From: Planctomycetota bacterium
GTDB taxonomy: Bacteria; Planctomycetota; Phycisphaerae; Phycisphaerales; UBA1924
Assembly: GCA_023434205.1 (NCBI GenBank)
Contig: JAEYTB010000054.1
Coordinates: 1 to 48,690, forward strand
DNA: 48,690 nt
Direction of reading: 5' to 3'
The position numbers were made by a program, and so were the translations under genes. The notes beneath the pieces were generated by a model. It saw nothing but the letters and a program-made list of their open reading frames with translations. It was not told the origin of the DNA and ran no database searches. The stretch's first letter is position 1; each line of letters begins with the position of its first letter. Below, one piece after another: positions 24,165 through 30,987 of this stretch.

Positions 24165-25778
24165 CTAGAACTGCCTGCGGAGGCGGGCGGGCTGGATATT
24201 GAGCTGATCCCGGTACTTCGCCACCGTCCGCCGCGCGATCTCGATCCCCCGCTTCTTCAGCTCTTCCACGAGGGCCTCGTCGCTGAGGGGCCTGGCCTTG
24301 TCCTCGGCGTCGATGACCTCCTTCAGGGCCGCCTTGATGGCGTCCCAGGCCATGTCCTCCCCGCCGTCGGCGTGCAGGCCGCCCGAGAAGAACTTCCGCA
24401 GCGGCACGATCCCCCGCGGCGTCGCAATGTGCTTCTCCGCGACCGCCCGGCTCACCGTCGCCACGTGGATCCCAAGCTGCTCCGCCACCCCCGTCATCGG
24501 CAGCGGCTTCAGCGCCTGCGGCCCGAAGTCAAAGAAGTCCCGCTGCGCCTCCACCACCGCCCGGATCACCCGCAGCAGCGTGTGCCTTCTCTGCCCCACC
24601 GCGTCCAGCAGCCACTGCGCATTCCCCAGGTTCGTCTTGAGGAACTCCCGGTCCTTCTTCTGCATGCCCTTGTCGCGGGAGAGCCGGGCGTACTCCTGGT
24701 TGATGCGGAGGTTGGGCAGCCGCGCATCATTGAGGTACGCGATGTAACGGTCCTGCTCCGGGTCGTACTCCACGATCGCATCAGGAATGATCGGCCGGTT
24801 CGTATCCTCCACCAGCCGCCGCGCCGGCGCCAGGCTCAGCCGCCGCAGCAGCGTCAGCGCTTCCTTGATCTCCTCCAGCGACAGCCGCGTCTTCTCCGCC
24901 ACCCGCGGCAGGCGGTTCTGCGTCAGGTCATCCAGGTGGTTCGCCACCAGCAGCCGCGCGTTCGCGAACGCCGCCGCCGGCCACCCCAGGTCCTCGGCCT
25001 CGTCCTCCAGCGCATCAAGCTGCAGCAGCAGACACTCCGCGGGAGTGCGTGCCGCGACGCCCGCCGGCTCCAGGAACAGCTGCACGGCGTGCAGCGCCCG
25101 CTCCAGATCGTCAACGCGCGGCCGGCTCGAGAGCCCGTGCGCGCTCGCAGCGCCCACCGGGGCCTTCTCCGCGATCGTCTCCAGCGGTGTGCGGAGGTAG
25201 CCGTCGTCCTCGAGGAAGCCGATGATCAGCTCACCAAGGGGCCGCAGCCCCGGCTCGATGTCGGTCAGGGCCCACTGGCCGCGGAGCTGCTCGGTGAGAG
25301 ACGCAGCCCGGGCGGGGGTGGACGCCATCGCGTCGAGCTTGGCATCACGCTCGCCGCCGGCCCGCGCCGGGCTGTACGAGCCGGGCTCGAGCGAGAGCCC
25401 GGCGGCGCGGGCCTCCAGGGCCAGGTCCGACACGTGCGACGGCCCATAGTCGGAAAACTCGTTCTCCGCCGCGTCGGGGTGCGTCTCCTCGAACGAGTCC
25501 AGCCGCTCGAAGTCGTCCCCGCCGTTCACTTCATCCACGGCGAGCGGCCGGTCCAGCGCCGCTTCCTCCCGGCGCGACTCCTCGAGCTCCAGCCGAACGC
25601 CCGGGTCGTCCGCGTCGCCCTCGGACAGCTCCAGCGTCGGGTTGTTCTCCAGCTCCTGCTCGATCCGCTCCTCCAGCTCCGCCAGCGGCATCTGCAGGAT
25701 CTCCATGGACTGGATCATCCTGGGCGCCAGCTTCATGTGCTGGCCGAGCTTCATGTGTTGGGAGGTTTCGAAGCGCAT
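24165..25778 (-). CDS. rpoN: RNA polymerase sigma-54 factor RpoN
   Basis: A 537-aa alternative sigma factor that recognises -24/-12 promoters and needs AAA+ activators. Region I is the Gln/Leu-rich N-terminus (SQHMKLGQHMKLAPRMIQSM, then EILQMPLAELEERI). It is followed by an unusually long acidic region II (about 52-150). Region III contains the core-binding and HTH parts (VAEQLGIHVATVSRAVAEKHI, then GIVPLRKFFSGG). The RpoN box ARRTVAKYR is at residues 515-523 near the end. It lies 23 bases after recR and before the transthyretin-like gene. The gene usually found beside rpoN in proteobacteria (hpf/yhbH) is absent. No AAA+ enhancer-binding protein is encoded in the window. Confidence 0.96.
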   Translation of the reverse strand: MRFETSQHMKLGQHMKLAPRMIQSMEILQMPLAELEERIEQELENNPTLELSEGDADDPGVRLELEESRREEAALDRPLAVDEVNGGDDFERLDSFEETHPDAAENEFSDYGPSHVSDLALEARAAGLSLEPGSYSPARAGGERDAKLDAMASTPARAASLTEQLRGQWALTDIEPGLRPLGELIIGFLEDDGYLRTPLETIAEKAPVGAASAHGLSSRPRVDDLERALHAVQLFLEPAGVAARTPAECLLLQLDALEDEAEDLGWPAAAFANARLLVANHLDDLTQNRLPRVAEKTRLSLEEIKEALTLLRRLSLAPARRLVEDTNRPIIPDAIVEYDPEQDRYIAYLNDARLPNLRINQEYARLSRDKGMQKKDREFLKTNLGNAQWLLDAVGQRRHTLLRVIRAVVEAQRDFFDFGPQALKPLPMTGVAEQLGIHVATVSRAVAEKHIATPRGIVPLRKFFSGGLHADGGEDMAWDAIKAALKEVIDAEDKARPLSDEALVEELKKRGIEIARRTVAKYRDQLNIQPARLRRQF

Positions 25779-25801
25779 CAGGTTCCGTGGTGCTCTGGTC
25801 C

Positions 25802-26467
25802 CTACTCGACGTTCTGCCGTCCCTGGATGGCGTCTGCCAGGACGGCCTTGTTGGCGTACTCAAGCTGCGAGCCCGTGGGCAGGCCGCGGGCAAGGCGGGA
25901 GACCCTGACGCCCCGCTGGCGGAGCTGCTCGGCCAGGTACAGGCCCGTCCCGTCCCCTTCTATTGTCGGGTTGAGGCCGAGGATGACTTCGCAAACGGCG
26001 GCGGAACCGGGGTTGCGGTCCGGGTGCTCGAGGCGCTCCAGCAGCCGCGGGATCGTCAGCTCATCGGGCCCGATCCCCTCCAGCGGGCTCAGCCGCCCCA
26101 TGAGCACGTGGTACACGCCGCGGTACATGCCCGTCTGCTCAAGCGCGATGAGGTCCTTAGGCTGCTCCACCACCAGCACAACCGAGCGGTCGCGCTGCCC
26201 GTCGGCGCAGATCTCGCACAGGGCCGCGTCGCTGAGGTTGTAGCACGCATCGCAGTGCCGCACGGTCTTCTTGACGTCGATGACGGCCTGCGCCAGCCCC
26301 AGCGCCGTAGGCTCGTCGCTCTTCAGGATGTAGAACGCCAGCCGCTCCGCCGTCCGACGACCGATCCCCGGCAGGCGCGCAAACTCCGCGATCATTCGGT
26401 CCACGGCCTTGGGGTAGGCCGGACCGCGCTTCAGCGGCGCATCCGTGCTGGGGCGGGCCTTTGCCAC
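25802..26467 (-). CDS. recR: Recombination mediator protein RecR
   Basis: A 221-aa RecFOR-pathway protein that helps load RecA at single-stranded gaps. It has the helix-hairpin-helix (EFARLPGIGRRTAERLAFYIL), a four-Cys zinc site (C72, C75, C84, C87 in HCDACYNLSDAALCEIC), and a Toprim domain (VVEQPKDLIALEQTG, later LGLNPTIEGDGTGLYL). It ends with VSRLARGLPTGSQLEYANKAVL, the Walker-B-like RecR signature. GTG 26467 is chosen because a GAGG lies a few bases upstream and the result has normal RecR length; the frame is open to 26551 but encodes nothing conserved. First gene of the recR-rpoN operon and divergent from the GT39 gene. Confidence 0.95.
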   Translation of the reverse strand: MAKARPSTDAPLKRGPAYPKAVDRMIAEFARLPGIGRRTAERLAFYILKSDEPTALGLAQAVIDVKKTVRHCDACYNLSDAALCEICADGQRDRSVVLVVEQPKDLIALEQTGMYRGVYHVLMGRLSPLEGIGPDELTIPRLLERLEHPDRNPGSAAVCEVILGLNPTIEGDGTGLYLAEQLRQRGVRVSRLARGLPTGSQLEYANKAVLADAIQGRQNVE

Positions 26468-26518
26468 GCCCTCATCGTACACGGGCGGCGCTGGCGTTCG
26501 ATGCGCTGCACGATCCGA

Positions 26519-26524
26519 TATCAT
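26519..26524 (+). promoter_or_regulatory. -10-like TATCAT upstream of the GT39 gene
   Basis: TATCAT is followed by CGCCCCGC and the ATG at 26533. A start site seven bases after the hexamer falls within two bases of the initiation codon, so the message would be leaderless or nearly so. The same hexamer and following CGCCCC occur before GT41 gene C. No clear -35 is present. Confidence 0.35.
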
Positions 26525-26532
26525 CGCCCCGC

Positions 26533-28203
26533 ATGCCCGATGAAGCATCACTCAAGCCGGCGCGACCTGCCGTTGTGGCAGTCGATCTGGGCCGGCTGAA
26601 CTACCAGGTTCTGCTCACGCTCACTATCGCGTTCGGCGTGTACTTCCTCTCCCTGGGCTCATCGGGGTTTGCGTACAGCGAGGGCGTCCGGGTGTTCCCC
26701 GGCTGGGAAATGGCCCGCCACGGCGACTGGTGGATGCCGCACCTCTTCGAGCAGGCGTACCTCCGCAAACCGCCCGGCATGTCCTGGGCCGTCGCGGGCA
26801 CAAGCCTGCTGCTGGGAGAGAGCGAGTTCTCCGCGCGGGCGGTGTCCGCGATCGCCACGACCCTGTCCGCCCTGCTGAGCCTGTGGTTCGCCCGCCGCTG
26901 GTTCGGTCCCGTCTGGGGGATGCTCGCCGGCCCCGCGTTCCTGCTCACCCCGCTCTACTGGTACCCCGGCCGCAGCGCCGAGATCGAAGCGCTGCACAAC
27001 CTCTTCGTCCTCGGCGCCTCGCTCACCGTGGTCGAGGTGATGCTGCGGCGCGGGTCCTGGTGGTGGGCGGGCCTGCTGGGGCTCTGTATCGGCGGCATGG
27101 CCGTGTCCAAAGGGCCCGCGGGCTTGCCCTGCGTTGCGGGCGCCATGGCCGGCGCCTGCACCGCCGCCCGCTCCTGGTCCGCTCTGCGCAGCCCCCGCCT
27201 CGCGGCGGGCCTCGCCCTCGGGGCGTGCCTCGCGTCCCTGGTTGTGTGGCGCCTCGCGGTGCGCGCCGCCGAACTCTCCGAGCCGCCCGTCCTCCAAGGG
27301 GCGGACCACTTCCTCTGGCGCCGCGACAAGCTCGCCGACATCCTGACGCTCCCCCTCGTCACCGCGGCGTCGGCGCTGCCCTGGGCCTTCGCGCTCGTCT
27401 TCGCCCTCCCCAGGCCGCAGAACGATCACGATCAGGACCGCGCAGGCCGTGCCGCGGCGTGGGCGGTGGTCGCCGCCCTGCTCATCTACACGCTGGCCGG
27501 TGTCTCCAACAACCGCTACGCGATGCCCGGCACCGTCCTGCTGCCCCTGGTCGCGGCGTACGCGGGCTGGCGGCTGTCCCGCCCCGGGCCCCGTTGGATG
27601 CACCTTCTTGCCCACTGGACAGGATCGCGCCGCGTGTGGCTGTGGCTCGCGGGCCTGCTCGTCGCCGCGTCCATCAGCCGCGGGCTCACGGACCACCGGC
27701 GCGACACCGTCACCAGCGGCCAACGCGCGGGCATCGCGCTCGCCGAGGCCCTGCCGAACGGCGCGGTGGTGTGGGGCGATGCCCTGATCGACAACCGGCC
27801 CGAGGTGGCGTGGTACGCCCGCCAGCACGCCGCGCGGCTGGGCAAGGACGTGCGGCTCATCTGGACGCCGGCGGGCAAGCACGGGCGCGGGCCCTTCCCC
27901 CGGCCCCCCCCGGGCCAGTTCCTCATCGTGCTGGAAGAAGGCCAGACCGAGCTCCCCGAGTCCGAGCTGAGCCGCTACCGCCGGGCGGGCGTGCTGGAAG
28001 GCCTCCGCCACCTCCACACCGGACGGGCCCACAAGTTCCTGTTCCAGGTCTTCCAGGTGCCGCCAGAGGAGAGGCTTGTGAGCGGGCACGCGGAAAAACC
28101 CGGTATTCCCCGGGGTCCACGCCCCCCGTCGCCCTCTGAGCGCGTTCTTTTCAAAAAGCGGCGCGTGATGGGCTTGCCTTCCCCTGCCGATTTCGTATCT
28201 TGA
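26533..28203 (+). CDS. GT39/ArnT-like polyprenyl-phosphate-dependent membrane glycosyltransferase
   Basis: A 556-aa integral membrane protein of the PMT/ArnT class, which moves a sugar from a polyprenyl-phosphate donor to lipid or protein on the outer face of the inner membrane. The first periplasmic loop holds the family pattern: YSEGVRVFPGWEMARHGDWWMPHL with acidic E50/E59, followed by QAYLRKPPGMSW. About ten membrane helices follow, with NNRYAMPGTVLLPLVAAY in the later part and a soluble C-terminal domain from about 390. The last ~45 residues are Pro/Arg-rich and not family-like. ATG 26533 gives the normal short cytoplasmic N-terminus. It is divergent from recR. The acceptor is unknown. 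Confidence 0.85.
   Translation: MPDEASLKPARPAVVAVDLGRLNYQVLLTLTIAFGVYFLSLGSSGFAYSEGVRVFPGWEMARHGDWWMPHLFEQAYLRKPPGMSWAVAGTSLLLGESEFSARAVSAIATTLSALLSLWFARRWFGPVWGMLAGPAFLLTPLYWYPGRSAEIEALHNLFVLGASLTVVEVMLRRGSWWWAGLLGLCIGGMAVSKGPAGLPCVAGAMAGACTAARSWSALRSPRLAAGLALGACLASLVVWRLAVRAAELSEPPVLQGADHFLWRRDKLADILTLPLVTAASALPWAFALVFALPRPQNDHDQDRAGRAAAWAVVAALLIYTLAGVSNNRYAMPGTVLLPLVAAYAGWRLSRPGPRWMHLLAHWTGSRRVWLWLAGLLVAASISRGLTDHRRDTVTSGQRAGIALAEALPNGAVVWGDALIDNRPEVAWYARQHAARLGKDVRLIWTPAGKHGRGPFPRPPPGQFLIVLEEGQTELPESELSRYRRAGVLEGLRHLHTGRAHKFLFQVFQVPPEERLVSGHAEKPGIPRGPRPPSPSERVLFKKRRVMGLPSPADFVS
28174..28201 (+). promoter_or_regulatory. Candidate promoter inside the end of the GT39 gene
   Basis: TTGCCT (28174-28179), a 16-base spacer, then TATCTT (28196-28201), pointing out of the GT39 gene. 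Transcription would begin near 28208 and meet the strong hairpin at 28276-28311. Both hexamers are partial matches, so this is a prediction from spacing and the unexplained gap ahead. Confidence 0.3.
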
Positions 28204-28207
28204 CCCA

Positions 28208-28319
28208 CGGCGATTCCGCCCGCGCCCGATACGACAACAGTGCGGTTCGTTCACCCGGACCTGACGCTGGTCGAGAGACAGCAGTCCTTTGGAGAGAGGG
28301 GACTGCTGTCTTGCTTTTT
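28208..28319 (+). ncRNA. Candidate small RNA of about 112 nt
   Basis: The segment lies between the GT39 stop and a strong intrinsic terminator and has its own promoter-like sequence (28174-28201). No ribosome site with a convincing reading frame is seen, and it resembles neither tmRNA, SRP RNA, 6S RNA nor a tRNA by eye. The simpler alternative is that it is just the 3' untranslated end of the GT39 message. Of the 245-base gap 28204-28448, this and the terminator features are all that is recognised. Confidence 0.22.
28276..28319 (+). terminator. Strong Rho-independent terminator
   Basis: The arms AGACAGCAGTCC (28276-28287) and GGACTGCTGTCT (28300-28311) form a perfect 12-bp stem with a 12-base loop. 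It is followed by TGCTTTTTG. It would end the GT39 transcript and any small RNA begun at 28208. Confidence 0.85.
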
Positions 28320-28337
28320 GGACCTCGGTAGATTGCC

Positions 28338-28351
28338 CTTGCCGCGGCAAG
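28338..28351. other. Perfect 14-bp palindrome between two opposed terminators
   Basis: CTTGCCGCGGCAAG is self-complementary over its whole length. It sits between the plus-strand terminator at 28276-28319 and the minus-strand terminator at 28391-28415. It might be a protein site or chance in GC-rich DNA. Confidence 0.2.
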
Positions 28352-28390
28352 ACCTCCGAGTCGCGCTGCATCGCCCCGTCGGGCGCGCAC

Positions 28391-28415
28391 AAAAACGCCG
28401 GACGCGCCCCGGCGT
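28391..28415 (-). terminator. Rho-independent terminator of the RRM gene
   Basis: Read on the minus strand, ACGCCGG, a 7-base loop, CCGGCGT and then TTTTG form a GC-rich 7-bp hairpin with a T-run. It lies 33 bases after the RRM-protein stop codon. Confidence 0.75.
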
Positions 28416-28448
28416 GCGGTATGCCTCAAGCTGCCCTGCGTGGCGCCG

Positions 28449-28808
28449 CTACCAGCCCCCGCTCTCGCGCCGCCCACCGCCCCCATAACCGCCGCGCCCG
28501 CCGCCGCCACCGCCCCGGTAGCCGCCCCCACCACCTCCGCCGCCGAACCCGCCGCCGCGGGCCTCGCGGGGCTTCGCCTCGTTCACGACCAGCTTGCGGC
28601 CGCCGATATCGAAGCCGTTCATCGCCGCGATCGCGGCGTCACCCTCCGCGTCGTTGGGCATCTCCACAAAGCCGAACCCGCGCGACCGCCCCGTCTCCCG
28701 GTCGATCACCACCGACGCCCGCTGCACCTGCCCGTGCTGCGAGAACATCTCTTCCAGTTCAGAATCCGTGGTGCTGTACGGGAGGTTGCCGACGTAAATG
28801 TTCTTCAT
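28449..28808 (-). CDS. Single-RRM glycine-rich RNA-binding protein
   Basis: A 119-aa cytoplasmic RNA-binding protein with one RNA-recognition motif (residues 3-80) and a Gly/Arg-rich tail (about 86-116, GGGG runs with Tyr and Arg). RNP2 is IYVGNL at 4-9 and RNP1 is RGFGFVEM at 43-50, so the aromatic RNA-contact residues are kept. This is the cyanobacterial Rbp/plant GRP-like type, often cold-induced. ATG 28808 begins MKNIYVGNLP, the normal RRM start. A good promoter at 28923-28952 predicts a leader of about 107 bases, long enough for autoregulation or thermosensing, and a terminator follows the gene. It is transcribed alone. Confidence 0.93.
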   Translation of the reverse strand: MKNIYVGNLPYSTTDSELEEMFSQHGQVQRASVVIDRETGRSRGFGFVEMPNDAEGDAAIAAMNGFDIGGRKLVVNEAKPREARGGGFGGGGGGGGYRGGGGGGRGGYGGGGRRESGGW

Positions 28809-28922
28809 CGAACTCCGAGCCTTTGCCCGAGCACACACCTGTGGATGAAAACTGAACCGCGGCAGCCGGGCACTTCGCGTTGGTCCACACCTTCGCCGCC
28901 CTTCCCGGCCAAGGCGCGCGAA

Positions 28923-28952
28923 AGTATACAGACACGCCCGAGGGCTCCACAA
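28923..28952 (-). promoter_or_regulatory. Promoter of the RRM-protein gene
   Basis: On the minus strand TTGTGG (28952-28947), an 18-base spacer and TATACT (28928-28923) fit a housekeeping sigma promoter. Transcription would start near 28916, giving a 5' leader of about 107 bases before ATG 28808. The -35 touches the end of the upstream dockerin gene. Confidence 0.55.
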
Positions 28953-28953
28953 G

Positions 28954-30858
28954 CTAGCAGGCGCCCCCTGCCAGAACCCGGAAGAACGCCTCGATGTCCG
29001 CGTCCGTCCCCACGTCGCCATCGCCGTTGAAGTCCGCCCCGCCGGGGAAGCACGCCGGGCAGCAGTCCCCCGCCAGGCACGCGAAGAACGCCTCGATGTC
29101 AGCATCGGTGCCCACATCGCCGTCCCCGTCAAAGTCGGCCGACCCGCACGGCTGGCCGGGGGTGACGGTGATCACCACCGTGTCGCTCCCCGTCGCCGAC
29201 GCGTTGTCGGTCACGGTCAGGGTGATCGTGTGCTCCCCCACCGGCAGCACGACGTTCGCCGTGGGCGCGGGGCCCTGCGCCAACACGGTCACGCCCTGCG
29301 TCCAGACATAATCCGTGATCGAGCCGTCGGGGTCCTGGCTGGCCGAACCGTCAAGGGTGACAGCCTGCGACCCGTTGTTGTCGGCGTCCTGCACGGTCTG
29401 GTCGGGACCGGCATCCGCGACCGGCGGCTGATTGGCGGGAACGACCACGCCCGTCACGCTGATGACGAACGAGGGCACATCGGCCCCCGTCGCGTTGATC
29501 GTGATGGTGCCGTTCTTGGGCCCCACCGACGTCGTGCTCATGCCGATGCTGTGGCTGTTCAGCCCCCCGCCGGCGCTGTCGTTGAACGTGCCCACCGGCG
29601 CCCCGAACCCGGCGCTGGGCGTCAGCGTGTACGAAAGACTCGCAATCCCCGCGGCGGTCCAGAGCGCCGTATTCCCCCCATTCCCCACGTCGACCGAGAC
29701 AAACGCCGGCGAGCCCTGCGTCACCGTGCCGAAGTCGATGCTTGCCGGCGCCGTGATCTTCGCCGGCACCCGCAGGTCCAGGAACACCGGCAGGTGCCCG
29801 CCGCTCGTGGTCGACGCGTTGATCAGCGCCTGCGCGATCACCGGGCCCACGTGGGCATTGCCGCTGACCGTGAGCGGTCCATTGAAGCTCGTGCCGTCGT
29901 TCCCCCACGAACGGTACGAATGGTTGGGGTCTGCAAACGTCGACAGGTTCCACCGCAGCGTCGGGTTGCCGATGTAATCCATCCCCACGCCGTCCACGAG
30001 CGAACCGCCCAACAGGATCTGGTCGTGCCGGTCGTCCATCCCCGCGCTGGTCGCCGGGTCCTGCGTGTGGATCATCGCGAACGACGCGTTGTCGTTCCAG
30101 TTCCCCGCGTCGATGCCCCCGCCCGGCGTGTAATAAATCCCCGGCCGGCAGATCGGGTCGTAAAACCGCCCCGCGTTACCGCCCACGCCCGTGATCAGCT
30201 CCTGATAGCTGCTCTGCCCGGCGTTCTGCATGTTGAGGTCGCCCGCCAGGATGTAGTGGTACCCCGCCGGCAGCCCGGTCCCGGGGCCATTGGTATCCAT
30301 TCCCGCGGCGTTGTCCCGTATGTTCGTGCTCTCCACCAGCCGCCGCGCGTTGTCGTTGGACGTCGACCCCGCCTTCATGTGTACGCTGTACACCGCGAAC
30401 GTCGCCGGCAGCGTCGTGTACCCCTTCGCTCGCATGTCGTACCGGTACGTGTTCCGCGGCTGGTTCGGGTCCGGGCTCCCCAGCGCGATCGTGACCGTAT
30501 TCAGCAGGTCCACCTTCGACGTGCGGTACAGCAGCACCGACTCGGTGTCGGGGCCGTCGATGAAGGGCGCCGCCGCCCAGTCGCCGGGGCTGTTGGGGGC
30601 CGTGTTCAAAACGTTGACCAGCGTGGCCAGGGCCGACGCCGAGCTCACTTCCTGAACCGCAAACACGTCCGGCGCCATCGAGCGGCCGTTGAACACGCCG
30701 TACACCGCCGTCTGGATGTCCGCCGCGCGGTTCGTGCCGTTGTAGTTCGAGATGTTCCAGTTCGCCACGCGAAGCTGCGCCAAGGCGTCGGACTGGCAGA
30801 CAGCGCCGGCGAGCGCGGCAAGGGTGAAGGCGAACGCCCCATGGGTGCGTATGGGCAT
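28954..30858 (-). CDS. Exported endonuclease/exonuclease/phosphatase-like protein with PKD and GC-type dockerin
   Basis: A 634-aa protein starting at ATG 30858 with a signal peptide (about 1-27). Residues about 28-350 resemble the EEP hydrolase fold: LRVANWNISNYNG, FAVQEVSS (metal-binding Glu), YSVHMKAGS, ILAGDLNM (Asp/Asn), and TSGGHLPVFLDL at the end. The last block is usually SDHLPV; here the Asp is Gly while the His stays, so activity is uncertain. It is followed by an immunoglobulin-like ASH/choice-of-anchor type domain (about 355-465), a PKD domain (NQPPVADAGPDQTVQD to TITLTVTDN) and the dockerin with CCPAC and terminal Cys. A surface-bound phosphodiesterase or nuclease scavenging DNA or lipid phosphate is plausible but not shown. 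Confidence 0.83.
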   Translation of the reverse strand: MPIRTHGAFAFTLAALAGAVCQSDALAQLRVANWNISNYNGTNRAADIQTAVYGVFNGRSMAPDVFAVQEVSSASALATLVNVLNTAPNSPGDWAAAPFIDGPDTESVLLYRTSKVDLLNTVTIALGSPDPNQPRNTYRYDMRAKGYTTLPATFAVYSVHMKAGSTSNDNARRLVESTNIRDNAAGMDTNGPGTGLPAGYHYILAGDLNMQNAGQSSYQELITGVGGNAGRFYDPICRPGIYYTPGGGIDAGNWNDNASFAMIHTQDPATSAGMDDRHDQILLGGSLVDGVGMDYIGNPTLRWNLSTFADPNHSYRSWGNDGTSFNGPLTVSGNAHVGPVIAQALINASTTSGGHLPVFLDLRVPAKITAPASIDFGTVTQGSPAFVSVDVGNGGNTALWTAAGIASLSYTLTPSAGFGAPVGTFNDSAGGGLNSHSIGMSTTSVGPKNGTITINATGADVPSFVISVTGVVVPANQPPVADAGPDQTVQDADNNGSQAVTLDGSASQDPDGSITDYVWTQGVTVLAQGPAPTANVVLPVGEHTITLTVTDNASATGSDTVVITVTPGQPCGSADFDGDGDVGTDADIEAFFACLAGDCCPACFPGGADFNGDGDVGTDADIEAFFRVLAGGAC

Positions 30859-30908
30859 GAACGGCTCCGGAGGTTGGAAGGGGCGGGCGTCAAAGCCGCC
30901 GCGGGTGG

Positions 30909-30914
30909 AGTATA
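30909..30914 (-). promoter_or_regulatory. -10-like TATACT upstream of the EEP/dockerin gene
   Basis: TATACT on the minus strand, preceded directly by TG, lies about 50 bases before ATG 30858. It is identical to the -10 of the RRM gene. The -35 is weak. A start near 30902 would leave a leader of about 45 bases. Confidence 0.35.
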
Positions 30915-30987
30915 CACCCGGACAGGCCTGCGCCCACCCTCCAGCGATGCTTATCGGCGGTTGCGGCAAGAAGTTATGGCGGGGGAT

